From Prosthecobacter sp. (GTDB taxonomy: Bacteria > Verrucomicrobiota > Verrucomicrobiia > Verrucomicrobiales > Verrucomicrobiaceae): DNA of 14,083 bases. Below the pieces are notes generated by a model. It was not told the origin of the DNA. It ran no database searches and saw only the letters and a list, made by a program, of their open reading frames with translations. The first letter of the stretch is position 1. The number at the start of each line of letters is the position of its first letter. Shown piece by piece: positions 1-7,554 of this stretch. The position numbers and the translations under genes were made by a program. Location: contig JAOZVT010000307.1 of the NCBI GenBank assembly GCA_025869455.1, positions 1 through 14,083 on the forward strand. The letters run 5' to 3'.

Positions 1-31
1 GTAATCGCTAACCAAATCAACCTTTTCAATC

Positions 32-62
32 AACGGCTGCCAGACCCCTGGCAGCCGTTTTT
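32..62 (+). terminator. Rho-independent terminator of an upstream gene
   Basis: A 12-bp perfect stem (AACGGCTGCCAG at 32-43 with CTGGCAGCCGTT at 48-59) closes a 4-base loop and runs into five T residues at 58-62. This is a classic intrinsic terminator for plus-strand transcription entering from the left. The gene it ends is outside the window. Confidence 0.9.
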
Positions 63-155
63 GCGTTTAAGACTGGGCAGTCTCATCTTTTTCTGACACA
101 AACTGCACAAAACGTGTCTGAACTACGTACTTTCTGACTCGTTTCGTTTTCACTT

Positions 156-1502
156 ATGAGCGCAAGCAACTCAACCCGTCGTAACTTTCTCCAAACCGCT
201 GCCGGAGCCGTGGCAGCGCCTTTCATTCTGCCATCACGTGTCTGGTCGGCAGAAACTGCCCCGAATTCCCGGATCAATCTGGGGTTCATCGGCATGGGTA
301 AAATGAACAGCGGTCACTTGGGCAGTTTCCTGGGTCGCGAAAATGTCCAGATCGTCGCTGTCTGTGATGTGGATACCAACCGCCGCGAAAATGCCAAGAA
401 GCGTGTGGATGACACCTACGGCAAAAAAGCCGACGGCAGCTACAAAGGCTGTGCTGCTTACAATGATTTCCGCGAGTTGCTGGCACGCAAGGACATTGAT
501 GCCGTGGTCATCGCCACTCCAGACCATTGGCATGCTTACATTGGTATTGCAGCCGTGAAGGCGGGCAAAGATGTCTATGGTGAAAAACCTCTGACCCACA
601 ACGTGCATGAAGCCCTGACTCTGACCAAAGCAGTTCGTGACAGCGGACGCATCTTCCAGACAGGCTCCCAGCAGCGATCAAACAATCAAGAGTTCCGAGT
701 ACTTTGTGAACTGGTACGCAATGGCGTGCTGGGAGAGATCAAGACCATCACAACTTCCTTTGGTGATCCTGCCCCGGTTTACAATCTGAGTGAAGAACCC
801 ACCGAACCAGGCCTGGACTGGGATCGCTGGTGTGGTCCAGGTCCGCTGAAGCCATACAACAGCATTCTCAGCCCACGTGGTGTTCACAATCATTTCCCAC
901 AATGGCGCATGACCCGCGAATTTGGCGGTGGCATGATCACTGACTGGGGTGCTCACCACATTGACATCGCCCAATGGGCGCTGGGCATGGATGAAAGCGG
1001 CCCTGTGGAAGTTCGTTCCCCTGGTGCAGACAAGAAGCGCGGAGCTCAGCTCGTGTATGCCAACGGTGTGGTGCTGACTCACAATGAAGGCAAAGGAGTC
1101 TCCATCTACGGGACCGAAGGCGAAGTGCATGCCAACCGTGGCAAGTTCGAGTTCATCCTTGGTGGCAAAACCATTCACAAATTCTGGGACAAAGCCGTGG
1201 ATAAGGGCACCTCCCTGGATCGTGAAATCGTCTTGACCGAGCGTGAATACCTGAAGGATACCAAGACCAAACTTTACGTTAGCAAGAACCATCACGACGA
1301 TTGGCTCAACAGCATCCAAACTCGCGAACGCCCTATCTGCGATGTCGCTATTGGTGCTACCAGTGCTATTTCCTGCCACCTCATGAACATGGCCTACTGG
1401 CATGACGCGAGCTTCAAGTGGAACCCTGCCGAGCGCACCTTCGCCGAAGGTGGTGATGCCAAGTGGCTCACCCGCGACTACCGCGGTGAATGGGTGGTCT
1501 AA
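156..1502 (+). CDS. Tat-exported Gfo/Idh/MocA family oxidoreductase
   Basis: A 448-residue NAD(P)-dependent oxidoreductase of the Gfo/Idh/MocA family, which generally acts on sugars, inositols or related polyols. The N-terminus carries a twin-arginine signal (STRRNFLQ, residues 6-13), then an Ala-rich hydrophobic stretch and a likely cleavage site near residue 32, so the folded, cofactor-loaded enzyme should be exported. The Rossmann nucleotide-binding loop GFIGMGKM starts at residue 43. The family signature EKP is at 143-145 (Lys144 the expected catalytic or cofactor-contacting lysine), and DWGAHHID at 263-270 is typical of the C-terminal substrate domain. The length fits the exported subfamily common in Verrucomicrobiota and Planctomycetota. 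No Shine-Dalgarno sequence precedes the ATG, but the Tat motif directly downstream supports this start. It stands as a single-gene unit between two terminators. The substrate cannot be read from the sequence. Confidence 0.93.
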   Translation: MSASNSTRRNFLQTAAGAVAAPFILPSRVWSAETAPNSRINLGFIGMGKMNSGHLGSFLGRENVQIVAVCDVDTNRRENAKKRVDDTYGKKADGSYKGCAAYNDFRELLARKDIDAVVIATPDHWHAYIGIAAVKAGKDVYGEKPLTHNVHEALTLTKAVRDSGRIFQTGSQQRSNNQEFRVLCELVRNGVLGEIKTITTSFGDPAPVYNLSEEPTEPGLDWDRWCGPGPLKPYNSILSPRGVHNHFPQWRMTREFGGGMITDWGAHHIDIAQWALGMDESGPVEVRSPGADKKRGAQLVYANGVVLTHNEGKGVSIYGTEGEVHANRGKFEFILGGKTIHKFWDKAVDKGTSLDREIVLTEREYLKDTKTKLYVSKNHHDDWLNSIQTRERPICDVAIGATSAISCHLMNMAYWHDASFKWNPAERTFAEGGDAKWLTRDYRGEWVV

Positions 1503-1535
1503 TATTTTGTTAGTCCGTTCGTTGTGGAACGCATC

Positions 1536-1563
1536 GGCGACCTCGCAAGGGGTCGCCTTTTTT
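1536..1563 (+). terminator. Rho-independent terminator of the oxidoreductase gene
   Basis: GGCGACC (1536-1542) pairs with GGTCGCC (1551-1557) around an 8-base loop and is followed by six T residues (1558-1563). It lies 33 bases after the oxidoreductase stop codon. The T-tract overlaps the stop codon of the convergent mobA gene (1562-1564). The hairpin has no T-tract in the opposite direction, so it should serve only the plus strand. Confidence 0.88.
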
Positions 1564-2155
1564 ATGTGTTCACCCGACGCCAATCTTGGGGCGTATTCGT
1601 GTTGGTGAACAAGTGAGCATCCATCTCCGACACAGGTAAAATGATGGCTTGTCCTAACGCCTGCGCCTCTCCTAGCACACGACGAAGACTGTATTGACCC
1701 GCCTGCCAGGCCTTCTTTAACAGAGGTACCATCTGCGGAGTGTATAGACCCGCCAGAGGTTCCGCACCATGGCCCAAACTGAAGAAAAGCCCTGCTTCTG
1801 TCGGAGCCTCCTGGACTAGCCCATCAAGAAAAAGCGAGGTCATATGCGGCATATCTACCGCTAGGACCAATAGGGGCAGCTTCCATTTTTCCAATGCCTG
1901 GAGGATTGGCCCCATCGGACCACACTCCATGTTAGGCGGATCAAATAACCATTCCACATCAGGCAGCGAAACCTCATGCAGCATCTGCTCCTCCCGACAA
2001 GCCACAAGCAAATGTGCAGGCTGAAGCAAACGTAGCTTGTCCAATTGCACCTGCCACAAAGCTTGCCCCTGCCATATCAGATTGGCTTTGTCGTTCCCCA
2101 TGCGCACAGAGTGTCCCCCCGCGAGCAAGAGAGCGGCAAAAGACATATCTGACAT
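1562..2155 (-). CDS. mobA: Molybdenum cofactor guanylyltransferase (MobA-like)
   Basis: A 197-residue cytoplasmic nucleotidyltransferase. MobA joins GMP from GTP to molybdopterin cofactor to give the dinucleotide form used by DMSO-reductase-type enzymes. The N-terminal signature LAGGHSVRMGNDK (residues 11-23) is the nucleotide-binding loop of this family. CGPMGPI (78-84) corresponds to the GPLAG region, and LAVDMP (98-103) holds the expected metal-binding Asp101. AEPLAGLY (131-138) and the C-terminal FTNTNTPQDW (183-192) match the usual MobA ending. The length is normal. It follows the hydrolase gene by 12 bases on the same strand, so the two are probably cotranscribed although their functions look unrelated. 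No other molybdopterin genes are nearby. A related nucleotidyltransferase such as a MocA-type cytidylyltransferase is possible, but the C-terminal motif favours MobA. Met4 is an alternative start. Confidence 0.85.
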   Translation of the reverse strand: MSDMSFAALLLAGGHSVRMGNDKANLIWQGQALWQVQLDKLRLLQPAHLLVACREEQMLHEVSLPDVEWLFDPPNMECGPMGPILQALEKWKLPLLVLAVDMPHMTSLFLDGLVQEAPTEAGLFFSLGHGAEPLAGLYTPQMVPLLKKAWQAGQYSLRRVLGEAQALGQAIILPVSEMDAHLFTNTNTPQDWRRVNT

Positions 2156-2167
2156 AAGCGGTTCGTT

Positions 2168-3430
2168 TTACTCTGAGCGTAGGCCCACGCTATTTACAGA
2201 AATCACGCGATAAGCCTTCGCATCTGTAGCGGAAGATGGGTCCACAAATTTCATCTCTGCCACAGGCTTCTCAGGAGTATCCCCATAAGTCATGCCCTGG
2301 AAGAGTGGACGGCCAAATTTGCTGGCCAGCTTTTCAGGCACGTGGCCGATTTCCTTGCCTTCTTTCATCACAATGAATTGTTGGATGCCACTTTCGAAAT
2401 CCGCCTCAGCATCCCATGTCAGGACACCCTCTTTCATACGGATGTTTGTTGGGCTGGGTGGTGGAGTTGTATCTCCCACAGCCCCCACTTGGATGTATTC
2501 AGCACGCGCTTTGACCAAAGCCTCAGTAGGCATCCAAGCAGCCGATTCTAACTCACCCTTGAATTCAGAAGTAGGCACAGCCTGACCGCTGTCCATTTCA
2601 GAAAGGAATCCTTGGCTGACAGAGACGGGATTCAAAACATAACCCGTCTCTGGCAGACGTAGAGTCAGACAGGTATCAAGAAACGGGATTGCCATGTAAC
2701 GTGAATCTCCGCATTCATGTCCCGTGCGTGGATCACGACAGAACCCCGCAGGAGCGCCCTTGGAGCGCCAAGCCCTGAACATGGCACGATCTCCTACGCG
2801 CGCCGGGCCATGGCGTTTGTCCTGCTCTTCTTTCAGCCCGCCATTGTAGCAAATTGGCACCTGGTAAACAGCATCAGACAGGACAGGGCGTGGTATGTCT
2901 CCCCTTTCCCAAACATAGAAGGCAGACCCCGACCGGAACCAGATGGCGGCAATCCGATCTGGATGCAGTGTGAGCATGATGCTGGACCAAAATCCGCCGC
3001 CGCTATGGCCCCAGAGTGCCCAGGGCACTTTGGCGATTTCAGGGTGCTTGGTTTCAATGGCCAAATCATCCAGACTGCGCAAAAAAGCCTTCTCCGAACC
3101 ATTGCGGGGATCACACCATTTACGGCAATCATCTCCATCCGCCTGATGATAGGAAGGGCCTAACAAGGCACAGCCCTGCTTTTGCGCCAAAGCTTGCCAA
3201 TGCAGATCATATGCAGCAGTTACTCCCCCCTTGCTAGCCCCAGCACCACAACCATGCTGATGCACAATGACACCGCGAATCTGCTTCACGTCATCCGGCA
3301 CCCAGAGCGTGTACGTCACACCATAAATCAATTCACCTGGGGTTTCCGAAGGTGGATACTCGACGGTAAAATAAGAACCACCTGCCTGGAGCAGGAACGG
3401 AAAAAGAAAGAGAACGGCCAAAAAACGCAT
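2168..3430 (-). CDS. Secreted alpha/beta hydrolase (esterase-like) with C-terminal fibronectin-III-like domain
   Basis: A 420-residue exported hydrolase. The start chosen is the ATG at 3430 because it directly begins a signal peptide (MRFLAVLFLFPFLLQAGG); the same frame is open for 29 more codons upstream, but these encode no sensible leader. The catalytic domain (about 35-265) has an HGCG oxyanion-type loop (59-62) and a nucleophile elbow GHSGGG (141-146, Ser143). His238 in the segment TGHECGDSR is a plausible catalytic histidine. Cysteines at 61, 86, 102, 106, 231, 240 and 254 may form disulfides outside the cytoplasm. After residue 320 a Pro-rich link (TTPPPSPTNI) leads into a fibronectin-type-III-like segment (about 325-420, with LTWDAE and YRVISVNSVG). 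Such tails often hold enzymes near polymers or cell surfaces. The substrate is unknown; a carbohydrate-ester or polyester esterase is possible. It probably shares an operon with mobA. Confidence 0.82.
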   Translation of the reverse strand: MRFLAVLFLFPFLLQAGGSYFTVEYPPSETPGELIYGVTYTLWVPDDVKQIRGVIVHQHGCGAGASKGGVTAAYDLHWQALAQKQGCALLGPSYHQADGDDCRKWCDPRNGSEKAFLRSLDDLAIETKHPEIAKVPWALWGHSGGGFWSSIMLTLHPDRIAAIWFRSGSAFYVWERGDIPRPVLSDAVYQVPICYNGGLKEEQDKRHGPARVGDRAMFRAWRSKGAPAGFCRDPRTGHECGDSRYMAIPFLDTCLTLRLPETGYVLNPVSVSQGFLSEMDSGQAVPTSEFKGELESAAWMPTEALVKARAEYIQVGAVGDTTPPPSPTNIRMKEGVLTWDAEADFESGIQQFIVMKEGKEIGHVPEKLASKFGRPLFQGMTYGDTPEKPVAEMKFVDPSSATDAKAYRVISVNSVGLRSE

Positions 3431-3436
3431 GTCATT

Positions 3437-3466
3437 ATCATGAGTGCAGACGAGGTCACACGTCAA
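3437..3466 (-). promoter_or_regulatory. Candidate promoter for the hydrolase-mobA unit
   Basis: On the minus strand TTGACG (complement of 3461-3466; five of six matches to the -35 consensus) is followed after 18 bases by CATGAT (complement of 3437-3442; four of six matches to TATAAT). Only six bases separate the -10 element from the ATG at 3430, so the transcript would be leaderless or nearly so, which fits the missing Shine-Dalgarno sequence. Chance matches of this quality are common. Confidence 0.28.
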
Positions 3467-3493
3467 GATACTTGGCAAAGAGGCTGCACCTGC

Positions 3494-3497
3494 GGAG
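3494..3497 (+). promoter_or_regulatory. Shine-Dalgarno site deciding the creatininase-family start
   Basis: GGAG lies 10 bases before the ATG at 3508. It favours this ATG over the in-frame TTG at 3472, which would add twelve residues without family resemblance. Confidence 0.55.
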
Positions 3498-3507
3498 TAT
3501 ATCTGAT

Positions 3508-4281
3508 ATGAACTCACCCCGTCCCTGGCTCATTGCTGAAACAAATTGGAAACAGGTCAAAGACACCCGCTACGAAGTCGCGGTGCTTCCCTGGGGAGCA
3601 ACGGAAGCGCATAACTGGCATCTTCCCTATGCGACGGACAACCTGCAAAACGAATCCATGTGCGCTGAAGCTGGCCGCATTGCCTGGGAAGCAGGAGCCA
3701 AGGTGGCTGTCTTGCCTAACATTCCGTTTGGCGTGCAGACAGGACAGTTAGATATCCCTTTCTGCATCAACATGAACCCGAGCACCCAGACAGCGGTTTT
3801 AGAGGATATTATCTCCTCATTAGAAGGTGTAGGTGTGCCCAAATTTGTGATCTTCAATGGCCATGGCGGCAATGATTTCCGCCAGATCCTCAGAGAACTT
3901 CAGGCACGACATCCGCGTATCTTTTTATCAGTTGTAAACTGGTTCAGCATCAGCAGCGGCAAGGACATTTTCACCATAGTAGGAGACCATGCTGATGAAC
4001 GTGAAACCAGTCTCATGATGCATTTGCATCCAGAACTAGTTTTACCCAAGGAAGAATGGGGGCCAGGCACTGACAATCTATGGAAAATTCAGGCCATGCG
4101 TGAGAAATGGGCCTGGGCTCAGCGGGCCTGGACTAAGGCCACCAATGACACGGGCTCAGGTGATCCCCAGCATTCCACCGCAGAGAAAGGCGCACGCTAC
4201 TTCGAACTTCTGACCACTAAGTTTGCCAGCTATCTGGTGGATCTGGCGGCATCTGACACGCAGGCACTTTATCAGAAGTAA
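3508..4281 (+). CDS. Creatininase-family metal-dependent amidohydrolase
   Basis: A 257-residue protein of the creatininase superfamily (creatinine amidohydrolase, FAPy-type deformylase ArfB, MftE peptidase and relatives), binuclear metal hydrolases that open cyclic amides or cleave amide bonds. The metal-ligand motif is intact: LPWGATEAHNWHLPYATD (residues 27-44) supplies Glu33, His35, His38 and Asp44. NGHGGND (117-123) is the second hallmark. HADERETS (161-168) supplies a conserved Glu166 near the active site, and GDPQHSTAEKG (218-228) matches the usual C-terminal loop. No signal peptide is present, so it should be cytoplasmic. It is divergent from the hydrolase gene with a 77-base spacer, and its stop codon lies one base from the convergent response-regulator stop. 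Family membership is secure; the substrate is not, because no creatine- or riboflavin-related neighbour is present. Confidence 0.9.
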   Translation: MNSPRPWLIAETNWKQVKDTRYEVAVLPWGATEAHNWHLPYATDNLQNESMCAEAGRIAWEAGAKVAVLPNIPFGVQTGQLDIPFCINMNPSTQTAVLEDIISSLEGVGVPKFVIFNGHGGNDFRQILRELQARHPRIFLSVVNWFSISSGKDIFTIVGDHADERETSLMMHLHPELVLPKEEWGPGTDNLWKIQAMREKWAWAQRAWTKATNDTGSGDPQHSTAEKGARYFELLTTKFASYLVDLAASDTQALYQK

Positions 4282-4282
4282 C

Positions 4283-4933
4283 TTAGAGCAGCCCTTCACG
4301 CATGGCTTTAGCCACAGCGCCTTGCAGTGTATTGACGTGCAGCTTTCGGTAAATGCGACGCAGGTAATTATCCACCGTGTGAATGCTGAGTTCCAGCTCC
4401 GCAGCGATCTCTTTTTTCGTGAGACCCTGCCCCATTTTTTGCAACACTTCTTGTTCGCGTTCTGAAAGTAATGTTTCGGGAAGAGGCCGATTTTTACCAC
4501 TGAGTCGGTCCAGCACCTTCCTTGCTACCTGAGGATGCATCGGCGAGCCTCCGCGTTGTACTTCTTCAATGGCATTCACGATTGCCTCCGTGGGTTCTGA
4601 CTTGAGCAAATAACCGGAGGCTCCTGCACAAAGAGCACTGTAAATTTTGTCCGCCTCATCAAAGACAGTGAAGACAATGATCTCCATCTGTGGCCACTTT
4701 TCACGCAGCAACGGAATGCCCTCCAAGCCACTCATACCCGGCAATCCGATGTCCAGCAACAGCACCATAGGAGCTTCACTTTCCGGCTGAGCGAGAGCGC
4801 TTTCGCAGCGTGGAAAACCTCGTATTCCCCATGTGGGACGACGGCTAGTGATGGCCAAAGACAGTGACTCCCGCAAAGCACGATTGTCCTCGATGATCCA
4901 AAGGATCAGGGCTGTTTCAGCGGCTGCAATCAT
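4283..4933 (-). CDS. LuxR/NarL-type response regulator
   Basis: A 216-residue two-component transcription regulator. The receiver domain (about 10-125) has the acidic pair Glu15-Asp16, the phosphoacceptor Asp61 in LLLDIGLPGMSG, the switch threonine Thr89 and conserved Lys111. A linker leads to a C-terminal LuxR-type helix-turn-helix (about 155-212) with LSEREQEVL and KEIAAELELSIHTVDNYLRRIYRKL. The start codon overlaps the kinase stop in an ATGA arrangement (4930-4933), so translation is probably coupled and the two proteins made in fixed ratio. There is no separate Shine-Dalgarno sequence, which also fits coupling. The partner is the histidine kinase just upstream. Target genes are unknown. 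The 3' end abuts the convergent creatininase-family gene with one base between them and no terminator. Confidence 0.94.
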   Translation of the reverse strand: MIAAAETALILWIIEDNRALRESLSLAITSRRPTWGIRGFPRCESALAQPESEAPMVLLLDIGLPGMSGLEGIPLLREKWPQMEIIVFTVFDEADKIYSALCAGASGYLLKSEPTEAIVNAIEEVQRGGSPMHPQVARKVLDRLSGKNRPLPETLLSEREQEVLQKMGQGLTKKEIAAELELSIHTVDNYLRRIYRKLHVNTLQGAVAKAMREGLL

Positions 4934-6951
4934 GATCGGGCAAAGAAACGAAACCTGCGTTGTTTTGGCAAGGGAACAGTCAGGTAAATCTGGGTGCCTG
5001 ATCCTAGTTTGCTAATGATGAGCAACTCCGCTCTCAAAGACACCGCACGGAGGCGCAGATTGCGCAATCCTGCTCCAGGTTCGAAGTCAGGCGCATTTTC
5101 ATCAAAGCCCTGCCCATCATCCACCAGCGACCATTCAAATGTCGTGTCGGTCCAAGAAAGTTTGATATGTGCTTTAGATGCCTGGCTATGGCGCACGCAG
5201 TTGTTCACAGACTCTTTGACCAATAACAGCAGATCCCGCGTCCACTCTAAAGACAGATGGCGATTTGGCGAAGTGCCTGAAACTTCAATTCGGATGCCTT
5301 GAATGGCAGGTTCAAGCAAGCGTTGGCAAGTGGTTCGAAGACGCACGGCAAAATCACAAGCATCTCCACTCTGCGGTTCTAGTAGCCACACCAGATCACG
5401 CATGGTATGTTGGAGATCACGGGCTTCATTAGCAATGTTAGCAAATGATGGAGCAGTCTCGCTCTTGTCTGACTGCCTCTCTCCGGCCTCCGCAAGCAGA
5501 GCCAAGTGACTCAACTGACTGCCCATTTCGTCATGAAGATCCTGGGCAATTCGTTGACGAAGACGCGCACGCTCACGCGTTTGATGTCCATGATAGAAAA
5601 ACAGGAATCCTACTCCTAACAAAATAAGCGTTAACGTTAATATAAAAATCCCACGTAGCAGAGACTGTTGAAACTTCGCTTCAGACATACTCAGGTTCAC
5701 CAACCCTGATGCACGATTTCTTTCCAAGCTGGTCCGCCTTTCCACGGCATCCAGCCAGGTAGGCCAATCAAACAAGACACGCTGACTGCTAAAACCATCC
5801 ACCAAAGCAGATGGTGCCCAGATGCCAGAGGTCACGGCATCACTGCTAGACACGATCTTGCCTAACGCCACGTTTTTGCCTTTTGAAAAGACCTGCATCT
5901 CAGCCAAAGCAAAAATGTAGTCCTGACTGCGCTGCCAAAGGGAGGTGGCGACCACACGGATACGACGGGCCGAAACGCCTTTGGCGGGAATACATACGGA
6001 GGCATCCCCAGGATTGGGCAGATCACCCTCCTGCAAAATCCGACCTTCATCTCCATTCTCTCCCATAGCCATCACTTGAAATGAAGGCGGAAAACCAAAC
6101 CCGGCGATGTCTGCAAAATCGGCTGGGCGCGCAGGCACCAGTCGAATTTCATCCACAGGCATGCTTTCCCCTAAATCCACTTCCACCCATTTTGGCACAG
6201 CTTCTGGTGAAGTTTCTATGGCACTGTGAAAGCCATTCATGCCCGATTTTTCAACGCCCGTTAGCGAACCACACCATAGGTAGCCATCCGTTAGATTTGC
6301 CGCAGTCCAACGCGGTAAATTTTCAATAGACGGCCCCGTGGTCACTGGCTGACCAAGCGCTTGGTTAACTCCTTTCTCGATCACTACCACTTCACCTAAG
6401 GTGAAGAATTGCCCACGTGCCCGCGCCCGAGAGCCCCTAACTTCAATCCTCACATAGCGTCCCGAGTATCCTTGGTTAGGCATCCTCAAAAAAGGCAAGT
6501 CACGCCCAACGCCTTCGAATACTTCCCGCCATTCAGCCATGCGATTAAAACTACCAAGCTCTCCAGATTCCGAAATCCAACAACTAACCTCGGGCGGAAA
6601 ACCTCCGATGGGATCATCAGGAGCGGGATCGCTCACACGGGCCGAGATCAAAACCACCTCATCAGGGGTAACAGAATGTCCCAGGTCTAGCATGATCCAT
6701 GCAGGACTGCCCGGGCGACCATGAAAACCGATCCTCTGGTGAGTCTGAGCCACCGTTCGTGGATCGGGTAGAGTCAGGAGTTCTTCATCCGACTCCTTTA
6801 TCACCTGTCTCCAATGACGAGCCTCCTGATGGATCTGGAAGGGATTCCACCCCACCTCATCACAGGCCGTCAACCAAAGTGAAAGCAAAAGGACCACACC
6901 CCTCCACGCCCTTGGCAAGGATATTTGAAAGGGTGGGCAAAAACAGTTCAT
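4930..6951 (-). CDS. Membrane sensor histidine kinase with extracytoplasmic discoidin-like domains
   Basis: A 673-residue NarX/LiaS-type kinase that should phosphorylate the adjacent LuxR-type regulator. The N-terminus has a hydrophobic segment ending in LTAC (Cys30), a good lipobox. Two discoidin (F5/8 type C)-like beta-sandwich regions follow, about 60-192 and 195-357, recognised by WIMLDLG and WVEVDLG strands, VRIEV/IRVVA strands and the repeated joins GEVVVIEKGVNQALG (187-201) and AEMQVFSKGKNVALG (350-364). Residues 357-391 resemble the start of a third copy that does not continue. A single transmembrane helix spans about 433-454. The HisKA_3 dimerisation region has phospho-His473 (DLHDEMGSQLSHL). 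The ATPase domain shows the N-box Asn583/Asn584, DDGQGF (611-616), GAGLRNL (626-632) and GSGT (651-653-centred). Such outer domains often bind carbohydrates, so sugar or polysaccharide sensing is a reasonable inference. Whether Cys30 is truly lipidated is uncertain. Confidence 0.92.
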   Translation of the reverse strand: MNCFCPPFQISLPRAWRGVVLLLSLWLTACDEVGWNPFQIHQEARHWRQVIKESDEELLTLPDPRTVAQTHQRIGFHGRPGSPAWIMLDLGHSVTPDEVVLISARVSDPAPDDPIGGFPPEVSCWISESGELGSFNRMAEWREVFEGVGRDLPFLRMPNQGYSGRYVRIEVRGSRARARGQFFTLGEVVVIEKGVNQALGQPVTTGPSIENLPRWTAANLTDGYLWCGSLTGVEKSGMNGFHSAIETSPEAVPKWVEVDLGESMPVDEIRLVPARPADFADIAGFGFPPSFQVMAMGENGDEGRILQEGDLPNPGDASVCIPAKGVSARRIRVVATSLWQRSQDYIFALAEMQVFSKGKNVALGKIVSSSDAVTSGIWAPSALVDGFSSQRVLFDWPTWLDAVERRTSLERNRASGLVNLSMSEAKFQQSLLRGIFILTLTLILLGVGFLFFYHGHQTRERARLRQRIAQDLHDEMGSQLSHLALLAEAGERQSDKSETAPSFANIANEARDLQHTMRDLVWLLEPQSGDACDFAVRLRTTCQRLLEPAIQGIRIEVSGTSPNRHLSLEWTRDLLLLVKESVNNCVRHSQASKAHIKLSWTDTTFEWSLVDDGQGFDENAPDFEPGAGLRNLRLRAVSLRAELLIISKLGSGTQIYLTVPLPKQRRFRFFARS

Positions 6952-7027
6952 CAGGCAAATGATAACTACCCTGCCAGTAAATACAGCCTTTCGCCAGCCT
7001 ACTCACGCCACGCACATGCGTCACATC

Positions 7028-7426
7028 CTAGTTTAACCCTGCTCTTTTGAGACCTGGGAAAGTGATACGCATTTTCGGACAACCGACGGGTTTCACACGA
7101 ACGGACGGAGGCAAGGCCGTTAGAGCACTCTCCAATAACAAGGAGACCTGAAATCCATGCTCGCCGTTGGGACGCCTGACAGCGGGACATTCCACTACAA
7201 AACCTCGCAATGTCACCCACTCTTCACTATTGACATGAGCAGCCTCCAATCTCGGAACCGCATCTCGGCGAACTCGAATTTGCAACTCGGCACCAATCTC
7301 AAAGCGCTGGCGGGACCAGAAGACCAAACCACAGTCCGAGACAGCACTCAGCTCAACGATGGTTTGCCCAGCTCCGCTGCGCTTGCTAGCGGAGTTACCC
7401 TGTTGGTGCTGGCTGTTTTTTGCCAT
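7028..7426 (-). CDS. Small PilZ-like protein (tentative)
   Basis: A 132-residue protein from the ATG at 7426; an in-frame ATG at 7483 would add 19 residues with no evident role. Neither start has a Shine-Dalgarno sequence. The pattern of strands and glycines (VELSAVSDCGLVFWS at 24-38, FEIGAELQIRV at 42-52, VTLRGFVVEC at 71-80, GFQVSLLLE at 91-99) resembles the beta-barrel of PilZ domains, which bind cyclic di-GMP. The usual RxxxR motif is not clear, and the (D/N)xSxxG motif appears only as AVSDCG (28-33), lacking the acidic or amide residue. If it is a PilZ domain it may not bind the nucleotide. It lies on the same strand as the permeases upstream and the kinase downstream, separated by 128 and 76 bases, so it is probably independent. 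Reality of the gene is likely; function is weakly supported. Confidence 0.55.
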   Translation of the reverse strand: MAKNSQHQQGNSASKRSGAGQTIVELSAVSDCGLVFWSRQRFEIGAELQIRVRRDAVPRLEAAHVNSEEWVTLRGFVVECPAVRRPNGEHGFQVSLLLESALTALPPSVRVKPVGCPKMRITFPGLKRAGLN

Positions 7427-7526
7427 AAGGACAGGAACTTGAAAGGTGAAACACCAGTCCACAGCGCCTGCTGTGAACGACATAAACAAGACGCTTTGGC
7501 AACGAAAGTCAATGGCCTAGTCAGCG

Positions 7527-7553
7527 AAAGGCACTCTCAAAAAATGCCTTTTT
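7527..7553. terminator. Weak hairpin after the permease operon
   Basis: AAAGGCA (7527-7533) pairs with TGCCTTT (7545-7551) across an 11-base loop, immediately downstream of the oppC-like stop codon on the minus strand. The stem has only three G-C pairs and the minus-strand copy ends in just three T residues, so it is a marginal terminator for the permease pair. Confidence 0.35.
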
Positions 7554-7554
7554 C

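Noticed and set aside
678..1583. Long minus-strand open frame of 301 codons
   Set aside because: It lies antisense to the oxidoreductase gene, which has complete family motifs; the antisense protein shows no recognisable motif and crosses the terminator at 1536-1563.
2717..3163. Plus-strand open frame of 148 codons
   Set aside because: Antisense to the hydrolase catalytic domain, including its GHSGGG elbow; no independent support.
7010..7021. Inverted repeat ACGCA-CA-TGCGT before the kinase gene
   Set aside because: Five-base arms are short enough to arise by chance, and no promoter or T-tract is associated.
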